NCBI GenBank assembly: GCA_954871525.1 | Contig: OX940863.1 | Span: forward strand, 3,448,001-3,512,000 | Source: Parietaria judaica | Taxonomy: Eukaryota; Streptophyta; Magnoliopsida; Rosales; Urticaceae | Reading direction: 5' to 3' | Length of the DNA stretch: 64,000 bases | Part shown: in pieces, positions 1-10,737 of the stretch | Layout of the letters: every line of letters begins with the position of its first letter | How positions within the stretch are numbered: the stretch's first letter is position 1 | Program-made: the position numbers and the translations under genes | The notes under the pieces: generated by a model | Seen by the model: the letters and a program-made list of their open reading frames with translations, nothing else | Databases searched by the model: none | What the model was told of the DNA's origin: nothing

Positions 1-679
1 TCTAATATATTGTAGGCTCTTTTAGCCTTGCCCACAGATTTTCATGTAATGAATAATCCGCTTGAGTAATCTTTATATATTTACATATATATATATATAT
101 TTGAATCCGCTTGAGTATTATATATATATGAAATCATGTGTGAGTGTGTGTTTGTTACAGTCATATATGTTATAGTTTTTTTTATGTGCTTTATTTGGAC
201 ACGAAGATATAATGTAGTGTGATGTGGCGACGATATAATACCACGTAAGAGCAAGCGGGTCACCACAATAATTATCATGAATCCATGTACCTCATACCAT
301 ACATAGCTAGTTATAATGTACATAGATTATGTATATATATAAAATATATATATATATATATATTATAATACTGAAGTATTCAATGCTTAATACAAAATAG
401 TTCTATATCAAAGAAGTATATTATAATAAAAATTTCTAAAAGGAACTATCAAAACGATTGTAAATATATATATATATATATATTAATGAATTTTATACTA
501 CTAATTATATTATACTATTTAAAATTATTATAGGCATGCTAACGTAGGACTTTCGAAAAAGAGAGTAGCATTTTTTTTTCTCATATTGATAATGAACGGA
601 ATAATTTATAAGTTTTAAAATAATGCTAATTTTTATTTTAAATTTCATATATAAAACTTAACATTCTTTGTTACGATGA
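1..679. other. AT-rich intergenic DNA
   Basis: I see no gene here. The stretch is dominated by short (AT)n tracts (about 85-101, 340-362 and 465-482) and low-complexity AT-rich sequence. The short open frames on the minus strand have no recognisable domain and a composition typical of non-coding DNA. The last five bases (680-684, CTCTT) are the left target-site duplication of the copia element that follows. Confidence 0.6.
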
Positions 680-684
680 CTCTT

Positions 685-1237
685 TGTGAGCTTAAGCTTG
701 ACTTAGTCCGGATGACGACCAGAACCCAGGACGGGCAGAAACACTTGCGAGGAGTCAGCCCGGGTACCGACCAGAACAGAAGACGGACAGCTGTTCAGCC
801 CAGCTCGGGTGAACACGAGCAAAACGTCCGGATAGAAGGCAAGCCCGGCCAGAGGCAGACGAGCAGGCCAGCTCGGGGACAGAGAAGCTGTCCGGGCAGG
901 AAAGGGAAAGTCAGCAACTACCCAGCAAGGAAAGCGCGTAGCTTGAGGAGCAAGCAAAGATCAAGTCAAAGATTTGATAGGATTATTTAGGGTAGTTTCC
1001 TGATTTGGTGCGATTTGGTTAGCTAGGGTTTCGCCTATGTGAGGCTATAAATATACCTAGCATGTACACTTTGTAATGTTGTTGAGTCCATTAGAGTTTG
1101 AGTTTACCTTCTTGTATTTTTCCTTCGAATTATTAATCAGAGATATTCTTCTCCCATAAGATTGTGTCCTTTATTTTCTGTTCGATTCCTTTGGTGTTAT
1201 TCGTGTTCTTTGCAGATCCGTGAATTAGGATCCAGCA
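685..1237 (+). repeat. 5' LTR of copia copy 1
   Basis: This 553-bp direct repeat of 5559-6111 carries the element promoter. A TATA-like TATAAATA lies at 1046-1053 with presumed U3 sequence before it. About 100 codons from the LTR start are open in one frame. That frame is the end of pol in the 3' LTR; here it is an orphan without its own gene. The terminal dinucleotides are TG and CA. Confidence 0.95.
1046..1053 (+). promoter_or_regulatory. Candidate TATA box of copia 5' LTR
   Basis: TATAAATA lies about 190 bp before the LTR end, where a copia promoter would be expected. The same motif occurs in the 3' LTR at 5920-5927, and similar sequences occur in the other LTRs of the family. It is assigned from motif and position only. 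Confidence 0.55.
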
Positions 1238-1239
1238 AG

Positions 1240-1251
1240 TGGTATCAGAGC
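1240..1251 (+). other. Primer-binding site (tRNA-iMet) of copia copy 1
   Basis: TGGTATCAGAGC begins two bases after the 5' LTR and matches the complement of the 3' end of plant initiator tRNA-Met, the usual primer for copia minus-strand synthesis. It overlaps the GTG that opens the reading frame at 1239, which is not a credible start codon. The first ATG in frame is at 1266. Confidence 0.9.
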
Positions 1252-1265
1252 TTCAATCGAAGAAC

Positions 1266-4200
1266 ATGTCTTCATCATCAGAGTCACCAATCGACGGAGC
1301 TCTGGTTGCGCAGAAACCAGAGACCAGAGAAGGCACAGTTACACTCCATTACCCCATGCTCACGAAGAGCAATTACGCCGTGTGGGCGTTGAAGATGAGG
1401 GTGAATCTGCAGGCGCAGGGAGTATGGGAGGCCGTAGAGAACGGCGGTGTCGAAGGGCGAAAGGAAAGAATGGCTCTAGCCGCTATCTACCAAGCAGTTC
1501 CGGAAGAAGTTCTTCTCATGCTTGCCGAGAAAGATTCTGCGAAGGAAGCATGGAAAACTCTTCAGACCATGCAAATGGGCGCAGATCGCGTCAAGGAGGC
1601 AAAGGTCCAGACCTTGAAGAGTGAGTTCGAGGTCATGAGGATGAGGGAGAGCGAAGCAATTGATGATTTCGCTATGCGGCTCACGTCCATTGTGACCGGC
1701 ATACGCTCGCTGGGAGACAAGGTGGAGGAGACCACCGTCGTCAAGAAATTTCTCCGAGCAGTGCCTCACAGGTACATGCAGATCGTGACGTCGATCGAGC
1801 AGTTCGGCGATCTCAAGACCATGTCGGTCGAGGAGGTTGTTGGTCGTCTCAAGGCCCACGAAGAGAGACTTCGGGGTTACGGTGACAAATACGAGGAGAA
1901 GAACCTCCTGCTCACGCATGAAGAGTGGACGGCCAGACAGCGGAAAACCGGGGGAGCCGAGTTTTCTACAAGACCCTCAGGTCGGAACAGCTTTGGTGGA
2001 GAAGTCCGAGGACGCGGACAGGGTCGTGGACGGGGTCGAGGTCGGGACATGCGAGGTCGCGGCAGTGGATCTACCCGTCAGGAAGGCACGACCAGGAGAG
2101 ACAAGAGCACAGTGAAGTGCTACAATTATCAGAAGCTTGGGCACTTTGCATCTGAGTGCCGGAGCAGGAACCAGGGCGAAGAGGCAAATCTAGCGAGATT
2201 CCCAGACGACCAGCCAGCATTGTTGTTTGCCGAGCAGGAAACGCACCTGGACGAACAGAATGGCAAGTGTGACGCTAAGGCCCGGGCAGAAGTGATCAGT
2301 GTGCCGATCAGCCCAGGGGCCGGACAGACCTATCCGGAGGAGACCAGCGAGAAGGTTTTCCTCATCGAGGATAAGGTTATTGCAAACCTCCTCGTAGACG
2401 GAGAAAAGAAAGTCACGACCGACGTATGGTATCTAGACAACGGAGCTAGCAACCACATGACTGGGGACCGAGCTAAGTTTGAAAAGCTTGATGAGAAGAT
2501 CACGGGCAGCGTGAAATTCGGCGACGGATCAGTCGTAGAGATCAGAGGCAGATGGTCGATCCTGTTCGAGTGCAAGAATGGCGACCAGCGTCTGATGACC
2601 CAGGTGTACTTCATCCCGAAGTTGAAAAGCAACATCATCAGTCTAGGACAGATGACTGAGATCGGGAACACGGTGTTGCTGCAAGGGTCCTACCTGAAGA
2701 TGTGGACCAAGGAAGGAGAGCTGTTGATGAAGGTGGAGCGAACACCCAACAGACTCTACAAGATTCTCCTGAAGACATGCCAGCCCGTCTGTCTTATGGC
2801 ATCGATGGCAGACCCGGCTTGGCTATGGCACGCACGGCTCGGACACGTGAATTTTTATGCGCTCAAGGTGATGGGCAAGAAGAAGATGGCCTTCGGGGTT
2901 CCCAAGATAGAACACCCCGACCAGCTATGTGAGTGCTGCATGATCGCAAAGTAGGCGAGGATACCGTTTCCGATCAAGGCCAGGTTCCGAGCAGAGAAAC
3001 CCTTACAGTTGGTGCACGCAGACCTATGTGGTCCAGTAACCCCAGCAACTTTGGCAGGTAACAAGTACTTTCTTTTACTTGTTGATGATTACAGTCGCTG
3101 GATGTGGGTTTATATGCTTAAGGAGAAAAGTGGAGCCTTTGAGGTCTTCAAGAAGTTCAAGAAGATTGTGGAGAATGGCTCGGTGCACAGGTTAAAGGTC
3201 TTGCGTACAGACCGAGGAGGAGAATTCACCTCCCAGCAGTTCGGAGAGTTCTGCGACCAGGAAGGAGTTCAACGACACCTGTCCGCACCCCACACGCCCT
3301 AGCAGAATGGCGTAGTGGAAAGACGAAACCGAACTGTGATGAACACAGCGAGGAGCTTGCTCAAGAGCATGCAAATTCCAGCCCTATTTTGGGCAGAAGC
3401 AGTAAGGTATGCGGTCTACCTGCTTAATCGTTTGCCGACCAAAGCGCTAGGAGAGCGTACCCTCTACCAGGCGTGGAAAAGGAAGAAACCCCACTTAGAA
3501 CATTTGAGAGTGTTCGGGTGTACCGCACACGTGAAGATTGTGGGGCCACATCTCAAGAAGCTGGACGATCGGAGTCAGAAGATGGTGTACCTTGGCGTTG
3601 AAGAAGGAAGCAAGGCACACAGACTCTACGATCCACGACGCGGCAGACTCCAAGTGAGCAGAGATGCTGTATTCGAAGAGGAGATGAAGTGGAATTGGCG
3701 CGACGAGAAGGGAGAACCCGAGCAGAACTCAGTGGAGTTCATTGTCGAAGACGACCAGGATGTTGCCGAGCAAGAGCAGCCCGGAACACCCAGCTCGGGA
3801 ACAGTTTTGCCGAGCATGAGTGAATCCAGCCCGGAAGAGACCCCGGATACACCCAGGACACCAAGTCCGAGCAGGAAAAGCCTGTCCAACTCGGGAGATT
3901 CCTCCATAAAAGACGGCCCAAGAGGATTCCGACCTCTAGCAGACGTCTACGATCAGACTCAAGAAGTGGAGATGAGCCTGGAGGAACTTTCTTTGTTGTG
4001 TGCAGAAGAGCCAGCCAGCTTCCAGGAGGCAGCAGCCGAGCAGGAGTGGCAGGAAGCAATGAAGAAGGAGATGAAGTCCATTGAGAAGAACAGAACATGG
4101 GAGCTAACCGACCTTCCAAAAGGTCACAAGCCCATCGGCCTGAAGTGGGTATATAAGCTGAAGAAGGACACTGAGGGGAATGTCCTTAAGCACAAGGCAA

Positions 4201-5864
4201 GGCTGGTAGCCAAAGGCTACGTGCAGAGGAAAGGCATAGATTTTGAGGAAGTCTTTGCTCCAGTAGCTAGACTGGATACGATCAGACTCATCCTAGCCCT
4301 AGCAGCTCATCGAGGTTGGGAAATTCACCATCTGGATGTCAAATCGGCATTCCTAAACGGTGACCTCGAAGAAGAAGTGTACGTCAAGCAACCAGAGGGG
4401 TTCGGCGTCACGGATAAGGAGCAGAAGGTGTACAAGCTATCCAAGGCCTTATACGGGTTAAAAGAAGCACCAAGAGCGTGGAACATCCGCCTTGACAAGA
4501 GCTTGAAGAATCTTGGATTCACAAAGTGCTTGAGCGAGCAGGCAGTCTACACCAGGAGTTCCGGGCAGGAAACTCTGATCGTGGGAGTGTATGTGGACGA
4601 CCTGATCGTCACAGGATCCAGCGCAGGAGGCGTAGATGGGTTCAAGCAGCAGATGATGGCCGAATTCGAGATGAGTGACCTCGGATTACTTTCGTACTAC
4701 CTTGGTCTCGAGGTGGAACAGAAGAAGGACTGCATTACGCTGAAGCAGTCGGCCTACGCGAAGAAGATCCTTAAACAGTTCGAGATGGCGGACTGTAACT
4801 CGAGCAAGTACCCAATGGAGGCGAAGCTGCAGCTCGGGAAGGATGCCGAAGGGAGAAGAGTGGATCCCACGGAGTACAGACGCGTGATCGGGTGCCTAAG
4901 GTACCTCACCCACACCCGACCAGACATTTCACACGCAGTCGGGATAGTCAGTCGATACATGGAGAAGCCCACGAGTGCACACCAGCAGGCGGTGAAGCAC
5001 ATCTTGCGTTACGTGAAGGGCACGACGGACTACGGGATCCAGTACAACCGAGGAAGTGGAGCAGAAGTACTAGTCGGCTTTACGGACAGTGATTTGGCTG
5101 GTGACATTGACGATAGAAAGAGTACCGGAGAGATGGCATTTTATCTCAACGGGAATCTAATCACCTGGCAGTCCCAGAAGCAGCAGACAGTAGCTTTATC
5201 CTCGTGTGAAGCGGAGTTCATGGCGGCAACCGCAGCAGCATGTCAGGCTATGTGGTTGAAAGGGCTACTCAGTGAGATGACGGGTTCCGAGCAGAAAACA
5301 CCAACTCTCTACGTGGACAGCAAGTCTGCAATCGCGTTGATGAAGAATCCAGTGTTTCACGGACGAAGCAAACACATTGACACGAAGTACCATTATATTC
5401 GTGAGTGTGTGGAGAAGCGACAGATCATCGTAGAGTTCATCAGCACAAGGGAGCAGCGAGCAGACATCCTTACCAAGGCTTTGGCGAGAGTGAAGTTCGC
5501 GGAGATGAGAGAGTTGCTCGGAGTAAAGAGTGTAGCAAGTCAAGCTTACGGGGGAGAATGTGAGCTTAAGCTTGACTTAGTCCGGATGACGACCAGAACC
5601 CAGGACGGGCAGAAACACTTGCGAGGAGTCAGCCCGGGTACCGACCAGAACAGAAGACGGACAGCTGTTCAGCCCAGCTCGGGTGAACACGAGCAAAACG
5701 TCCGGATAGAAGGCAAGCCCGGCCAGAGGCAGACGAGCAGGCCAGCTCGGGGACAGAGAAGCTGTCCGGGCAGGAAAGGGAAAGTCAGCAACTACCCAGC
5801 AAGGAAAGCGCGTAGCTTGAGGAGCAAGCAAAGATCAAGTCAAAGATTTGATATGATTATTTAG
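1266..5864 (+). pseudogene. copia gag-pol polyprotein, copy 1 (two in-frame stops)
   Basis: One continuous frame of about 1,530 codons from the ATG at 1266 encodes the whole polyprotein, interrupted by TAG at 2952-2954 and TAG at 3300-3302. Domains in order: Gag with CCHC zinc knuckle (2118-2159, second Cys replaced by Tyr, TAT at 2127-2129); aspartic protease motif DNGASNHM (about 2435-2460); integrase HHCC region (about 2830-2950); integrase core with HADLCGP and RTDRGGEF before the second stop and NGVVER just after it; reverse transcriptase with YVDD at 4590-4601; RNase H with TDSDLAG and SSCEAEF (about 5080-5500). Protease-integrase-RT-RNase H is the copia order. The first stop is a private mutation (CAG in copy 2); the second is shared in position with copy 2. 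The frame continues about 100 codons into the 3' LTR before ending at 5864. Confidence 0.93.
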
Positions 5865-6111
5865 GGTAGTTTCCTGATTTGGTGCGATTTGGTTAGCTAG
5901 GGTTTCGCCTATGTGAGGCTATAAATATACCTAGCATGTACACTTTGTAATGTTGTTGAGTCCATTAGAGTTTGAGTTTACCTTCTTGTATTTTGCCTTC
6001 GAATTATTAATCAGAGATATTCTTCTCCCATAAGATTGTGTCCTTTATTTTCTGTTCGATTCCTTTGGTGTTATTCGTGTTCTTTGCAGATCCGTAAATT
6101 GGGATCCAACA
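5559..6111 (+). repeat. 3' LTR of copia copy 1
   Basis: This 553-bp copy of the 5' LTR is preceded by the polypurine tract at about 5549-5558. The gag-pol frame reads through the junction (codons for GECEL span it) and ends at the TAG at 5862-5864. The LTR terminates with CA at 6110-6111 and is followed by the CTCTT duplication. Confidence 0.95.
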
Positions 6112-6116
6112 CTCTT

Positions 6117-6509
6117 TCCGACTCACTTATTTCGTAAGTTAATTTTTATTAATAACGTCGATTTAATGGATTTTGATATGGCGTGAACTGTTATCGTGTT
6201 CCACCTTAAATATTGACAATAAAAAAATCTATGACATTTTAAACACTGTTATATCTGTATTTTTTCACGTGAGATTCAACAATATCTGTATACCTCATGT
6301 AAATATTATTGATGGGCATATGCATTTCAGCAACTCAAGAAACTCCCGATGGCTTGGAAAATGAAAATGATAGTACTCTGGATAGACCACATTCATTCAC
6401 ACTATATATACATTATATATATATATATATATATTCGTGCAGTTGAAGAAACTCTTCAACGTAGACCATCGTGAGGTGTTAAGTCGATAACAAGCCACGT
6501 AACGAGAAT

Positions 6510-6548
<39 letters not shown>

Positions 6549-7108
6549 AAGACATGACTTACAATTATATATATCTGAGATGAGATATCGGATATGTGGA
6601 GCCTATCGCCCAGGGTTTCTGCAGAGACAAAACTGATTTGGTTGATTTTATGCATTTATTATTATAACAATATAAAGTACATATATAATTATATATATGT
6701 GTGTGTGTGTTGACGCTTATTATAAGGTACATACATGTATGTATGGACCATGGTAGTAAACCCCTAGACCATGGTCTTGCCTTGTTCCATTGCACCACCT
6801 CTTATGAGCTGAATTCCTTGCATCCACGTAGCTATAAAGTGGCAATTAAAAATTCTGAAAAGTACCCATGTTCTAGACGACGCTATTTATTTATTATATA
6901 TGTAAATATTTCTTTATGCTTATACGTTCTGTACATCATGACACGCATACAACATTTGACATTTCAGATTTTCCAGATCTCCTCCTGTTTCTTATATAAC
7001 TACAAAATATATAAGATATTCCCATTTCATGATCTTCCGCTATATAGTGCATATCTGGTCAACACTTGGAGACCAGCTATAGAAATATTTATAAAATGAG
7101 TGATATAG

Positions 7109-7152
<44 letters not shown>

Positions 7153-9129
7153 TGTACACTTACACATACTAAGGACCAGACGTAGAGTCTCCTTGCAGTG
7201 CATGCACTTGTGACACGTAAGATGAATTAATTAGTACGAAAATAATTTGTAACGATCGAGTATATTATATATATATATATATATATATTAGTTAATAAAT
7301 TAGTATAGCTAATTAAAAGTTGAACTACATTATAAATTTAATTAAGTTCGTATAACTGCGGCAAAATTTAGAACGTAGTGAAATATATATAGGGTATAAT
7401 ACATGACGCTATATTAAAAGCAACTCTTTTCCCGTGCTAGTATATTGGAATCTAGATAAATTAATATATATGCTAGATTCTTTTAATTATTAAAAATAGA
7501 ATATATGGAATTTTATCACATTAATGCACTCATAAAATCACACTTTTCCTCATTGAAAATAAATCACATTAGATGATAATGGATTAAGAAATCCATCATA
7601 TTTATATAGAAAGAAAAATTAGGTCGTTTATGCGCGCTCGTTATGGTGCCTACATTAGAGATAATTTTTTTTACAAACTCTAAAGATCTTCCATTATCTA
7701 TAAAAGGTATCTTTGGAATTGGACAAAATGAGTGTTACTTATGTTAGACATGTTTAAAATGATGCTTTGTGTTTGATTGGGTTTTAAGTCTTTTTCAAGG
7801 TTTGTTTTGATTTTTTTGGGTATTCTATTTTTTTTAATAATATTGTAAATACCATTGATCATTTGTTACCATGATTTTTCACTGCCATAAGTGATAGATA
7901 TATTAATAAATTTGAGACAGAATCACGATACACATTATTTATTTAATATCAAATGACCTAGTATATTAGTATTGATGACTATATATAATGTGCAATTTAC
8001 TAAAAATAAAAGAATAAGAAGAAAGAATTCTGGTGCGTATAATAATGTATACTAACTATATTTAACAAGGTTTTTATGGTTTGTAGAATATTGAAATCAT
8101 TAATAAGTTTGACAATAAACGTATAACTATATAAACCGCTAACTATTTCCTTATAAACATGTATGTACACTATATAACATTTGCTCTTATATTTATAACA
8201 CAATATCCTTATCATCCGAGCATAAAAACATAAAAACGCATTAATCGTGGATATGATCATATATATACATGATGTATATATACATGCATATACATTTATG
8301 TTTGAGCATTCCTAAAAATAGTTTCAGCGTCAAATTTTCTATTCTCATGCATGTTCACGTGAACGTACTCTATATCCAGCTGTATGATCCTTTCTTTATA
8401 TATTGTTTTTCAAATATATTCGCTTATCCGTTTTGGACGGCAAGGAAAATAAATAAAAGATAATAATTAAAATATATATCAGAGTAGTACTCGGAGGGCC
8501 AAGTAAGATCTTTCCAGAATCCAGGAGCAGAATATAAATAATATAACTTAAGAGAATATATAGCTGAGTTATATTGCAGAAAAACCACTGGTATATGTAC
8601 AAGCTCGCAGAAAGAGACCACATGAACACGCCGATAAATTATAAAACGCGAAAAAAAAAATGGAACAAAAATGTCAAGGAATTGAGAGATTATGACGCGC
8701 ATATATAATATATTTATATATATATATATATATATATAATATGTTATGTTGATGAAGTTAGTTTGCCCTTTCGCTGAAAGGTTGGGGCAAAACCTAGAGA
8801 CACTAAACTATAATAAGAATCTTGACACGCACGTCATAATATTGGGACCTCGATAACTATCGTCATTGCAAAATCATATCTAAATTTGCAAAAGAATATA
8901 TACAAGATGTTCGAAGCTCACTGATCAAACCCTACATTAGTACAGCTGTTGCTCTGCTGTTGCAAGCACAATAAAGGAGTGAGTGTGTGTCTATATCCAT
9001 GCACGTCGTCGTGTATATAGACTATTAACTTATTTATATAAGGGATAATTGCGGAAAGAAATCTAAACTTAGATCGACTCAGGTGACAGAGGCCTAAAAT
9101 AAAAAACGGTCGAAAAAGTATCCAACGTT
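6117..9129. other. AT-rich intergenic DNA between copia insertions
   Basis: I recognise no gene in these 3 kb. There are several (AT)n tracts (about 6413-6434, 6511-6545, 7117-7150, 7266-7290, 8708-8738). A short duplication of GACCATGGT occurs at about 6744-6780. Open frames are short and show no domain. The segment is single-copy-looking filler between the first copia element and the solo LTR. Confidence 0.55.
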
Positions 9130-9134
9130 ATAAC

Positions 9135-9635
9135 TGTGAGTTTAAGCTTGACTTAGTTCGTCACACAGAGGATGTCAGCCCGGGTACCGACCAGAACCAA
9201 GGACGAATAAGAGCTCAGCCCAGCTCGGGTGAACACGAGCAGAACGTCCAGATAGAAGGCAAGCCCGGCCAGGGGCAGACAAGCAGACCAGCTCGGGGAC
9301 AGAGAAGTTGTCCGAGCAGGAAAGGGAAGGTCAGCAACTACCCAGCAAGGAAAAACGTAGCTTGAGGAGCAAGCAAAGATTGAGTCAAAGATTTGACGAG
9401 ATAATTTAGGGTAGTTTCCCGATTTTGTGCGATTCTGTTAGCTAGGGTTTTCGCCTATGTGAGGCTATATAAACCTAGCATTGTACACTTTGTAAAGTGC
9501 TGAGTTCATTAGAGTTTGAATTTATTTTCGATTATCAATAGAAAAATTCTTCTCCCAAAGTTCGTGTTTTTCATTCTGTTCGACTTCTTTGGTGTTATTC
9601 GTGTTCTTTGCAGATCCGTGATTTGGGAACCAACA
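9135..9635 (+). mobile_element. Solo LTR of the same copia family
   Basis: The 501-bp sequence starts TGTGAGTTTAAGCTTG and ends GGGAACCAACA, and is homologous along its length to the LTRs at 685-1237 and 10193-10737. It is flanked by a perfect 5-bp duplication, ATAAC (9130-9134 and 9636-9640). There is no internal element sequence, so it arose by recombination between two LTRs. It is more diverged than the other LTRs. Relative to copy 1 it has a 30-bp deletion near its start that keeps the embedded reading frame, and a 1-bp deletion further on that breaks it. Confidence 0.95.
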
Positions 9636-9640
9636 ATAAC

Positions 9641-10187
9641 ACATATGAGGCTACATTTTTTTGTTGATTTTTTTTCTCTGTCGAATACAAATGAGACAAA
9701 ATGCTAGCTAGATGGATGAGAACATATATTTATATGTTATGTATGATTTCAATAGCACTATGTCAAAAAAGTGATTTAACGCCCGTAAAAGAAAATTGGA
9801 CGGGAGAATGTATCACTTCACATGATATACTCTGCTGTTTCAGTTGATAAAAATTTAAGTACTTGTATCACGATTATGCCTTTATATAATATTGATTTTA
9901 GATATAATATAGGAACACGTTTAAATATCTATAGGTACATTCACACTTCGGTTATGTTCCGTCATCAAATGATATAGTTTATAACTTGGTGTTAATGGTT
10001 ACCAATTATATCCAATAATAATTCGTGATATTTCACATGAAGTTGTTAAAGTTTGTTATACTTTGTGCATTCTTTATTCTATTTTTTTTTTCTTCTTATT
10101 GCTATATTAATAATTTATAAAATTGTAATAAAATGATGAGAGGTCGATAGAGTTGAGACATTATGGACCCTCACATTGTTGGATGCA
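9641..10187. other. AT-rich intergenic DNA
   Basis: Low-complexity AT-rich sequence with no recognisable gene. It separates the solo LTR from copia copy 2. The last bases (10188-10192, ACCAA) are the target duplication of copy 2. Confidence 0.55.
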
Positions 10188-10192
10188 ACCAA

Positions 10193-10737
10193 TGTTGGAT
10201 CCCAATTCACGGATCTGCAAAGAACACGAATAACACCAAAAGAATCGAACAGAAAATTAAGGACACAAACTTTTGGGAGAAGAAATTCTCTTGATTAATA
10301 ATTGAAGGCAATATACAAGGAGATAAACTCGAAATTCTAATGGACTCAACACCATACAAAGTGTACATGCTAGGTATATTTATAGCCTCACATAGACGAA
10401 ACCCTAGCTACCCAAATCGCACAAAATCAGGAAACTACCCTAAATAATCCTATCAAATCTTTGACTTGATTTGCTTGCTCCTCAAGCTACGCGTCTTCCT
10501 TTTGGGGTAGAGTTTCCCTTTCCTGCCCGGACAGTCTCTCTGTCCCCGAGCTGATCTGCTCGTATGCTCCGGGCTGAGCTTGCCTTCTATCCGGATGTTC
10601 TGCTCGTGTTCACCCGAGCTGGGCTGAACAGCTGTCCGTCTTCTGTTCTGGTCGGTACCCGGGCTGACTCCTCGCAAGTGTTTCTGCCCGTCCTGGGTTC
10701 TGATCGTCATCCGGACTAAGTCAAGCTTAAGCTCACA
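10193..10737 (-). repeat. 3' LTR of copia copy 2
   Basis: The 545-bp LTR lies at the left edge because the element is on the minus strand. The pol frame enters it from the polypurine tract (10738 onward) and ends with TGA at 10453-10455. Compared with copy 1, the shared frame shows a 6-bp in-frame difference and, near the end, a 2-bp loss that sets the earlier stop. Confidence 0.95.

Larger units (their letters stand above)
685..6111 (+). mobile_element. Ty1/copia LTR retrotransposon, full-length copy 1
   Basis: A complete element bounded by two 553-bp LTRs that start TGTGAGC and end CCAGCA (5') or CCAACA (3'). It is flanked by a perfect 5-bp target-site duplication, CTCTT, at 680-684 and 6112-6116. 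A primer-binding site complementary to initiator tRNA-Met follows the 5' LTR, and a polypurine tract (ACGGGGGAGAA) precedes the 3' LTR. The domain order Gag, protease, integrase, reverse transcriptase, RNase H is diagnostic of Ty1/copia. By eye the LTRs differ at about five of 553 positions, so the insertion is young. The coding frame holds two stops and a mutated zinc knuckle, so this copy is probably not autonomous. Confidence 0.97.

Noticed and set aside
676..990. Separate 104-codon open frame at the start of the first LTR
   Set aside because: It is the 5' LTR copy of the pol C-terminal extension. It has no upstream gene here; the ATG at 676 lies outside the element in flanking DNA.
1239..1265. 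GTG start of gag at 1239
   Set aside because: It overlaps the tRNA primer site. The ATG at 1266 is the sensible start, and the same holds for copy 2 at 15036.
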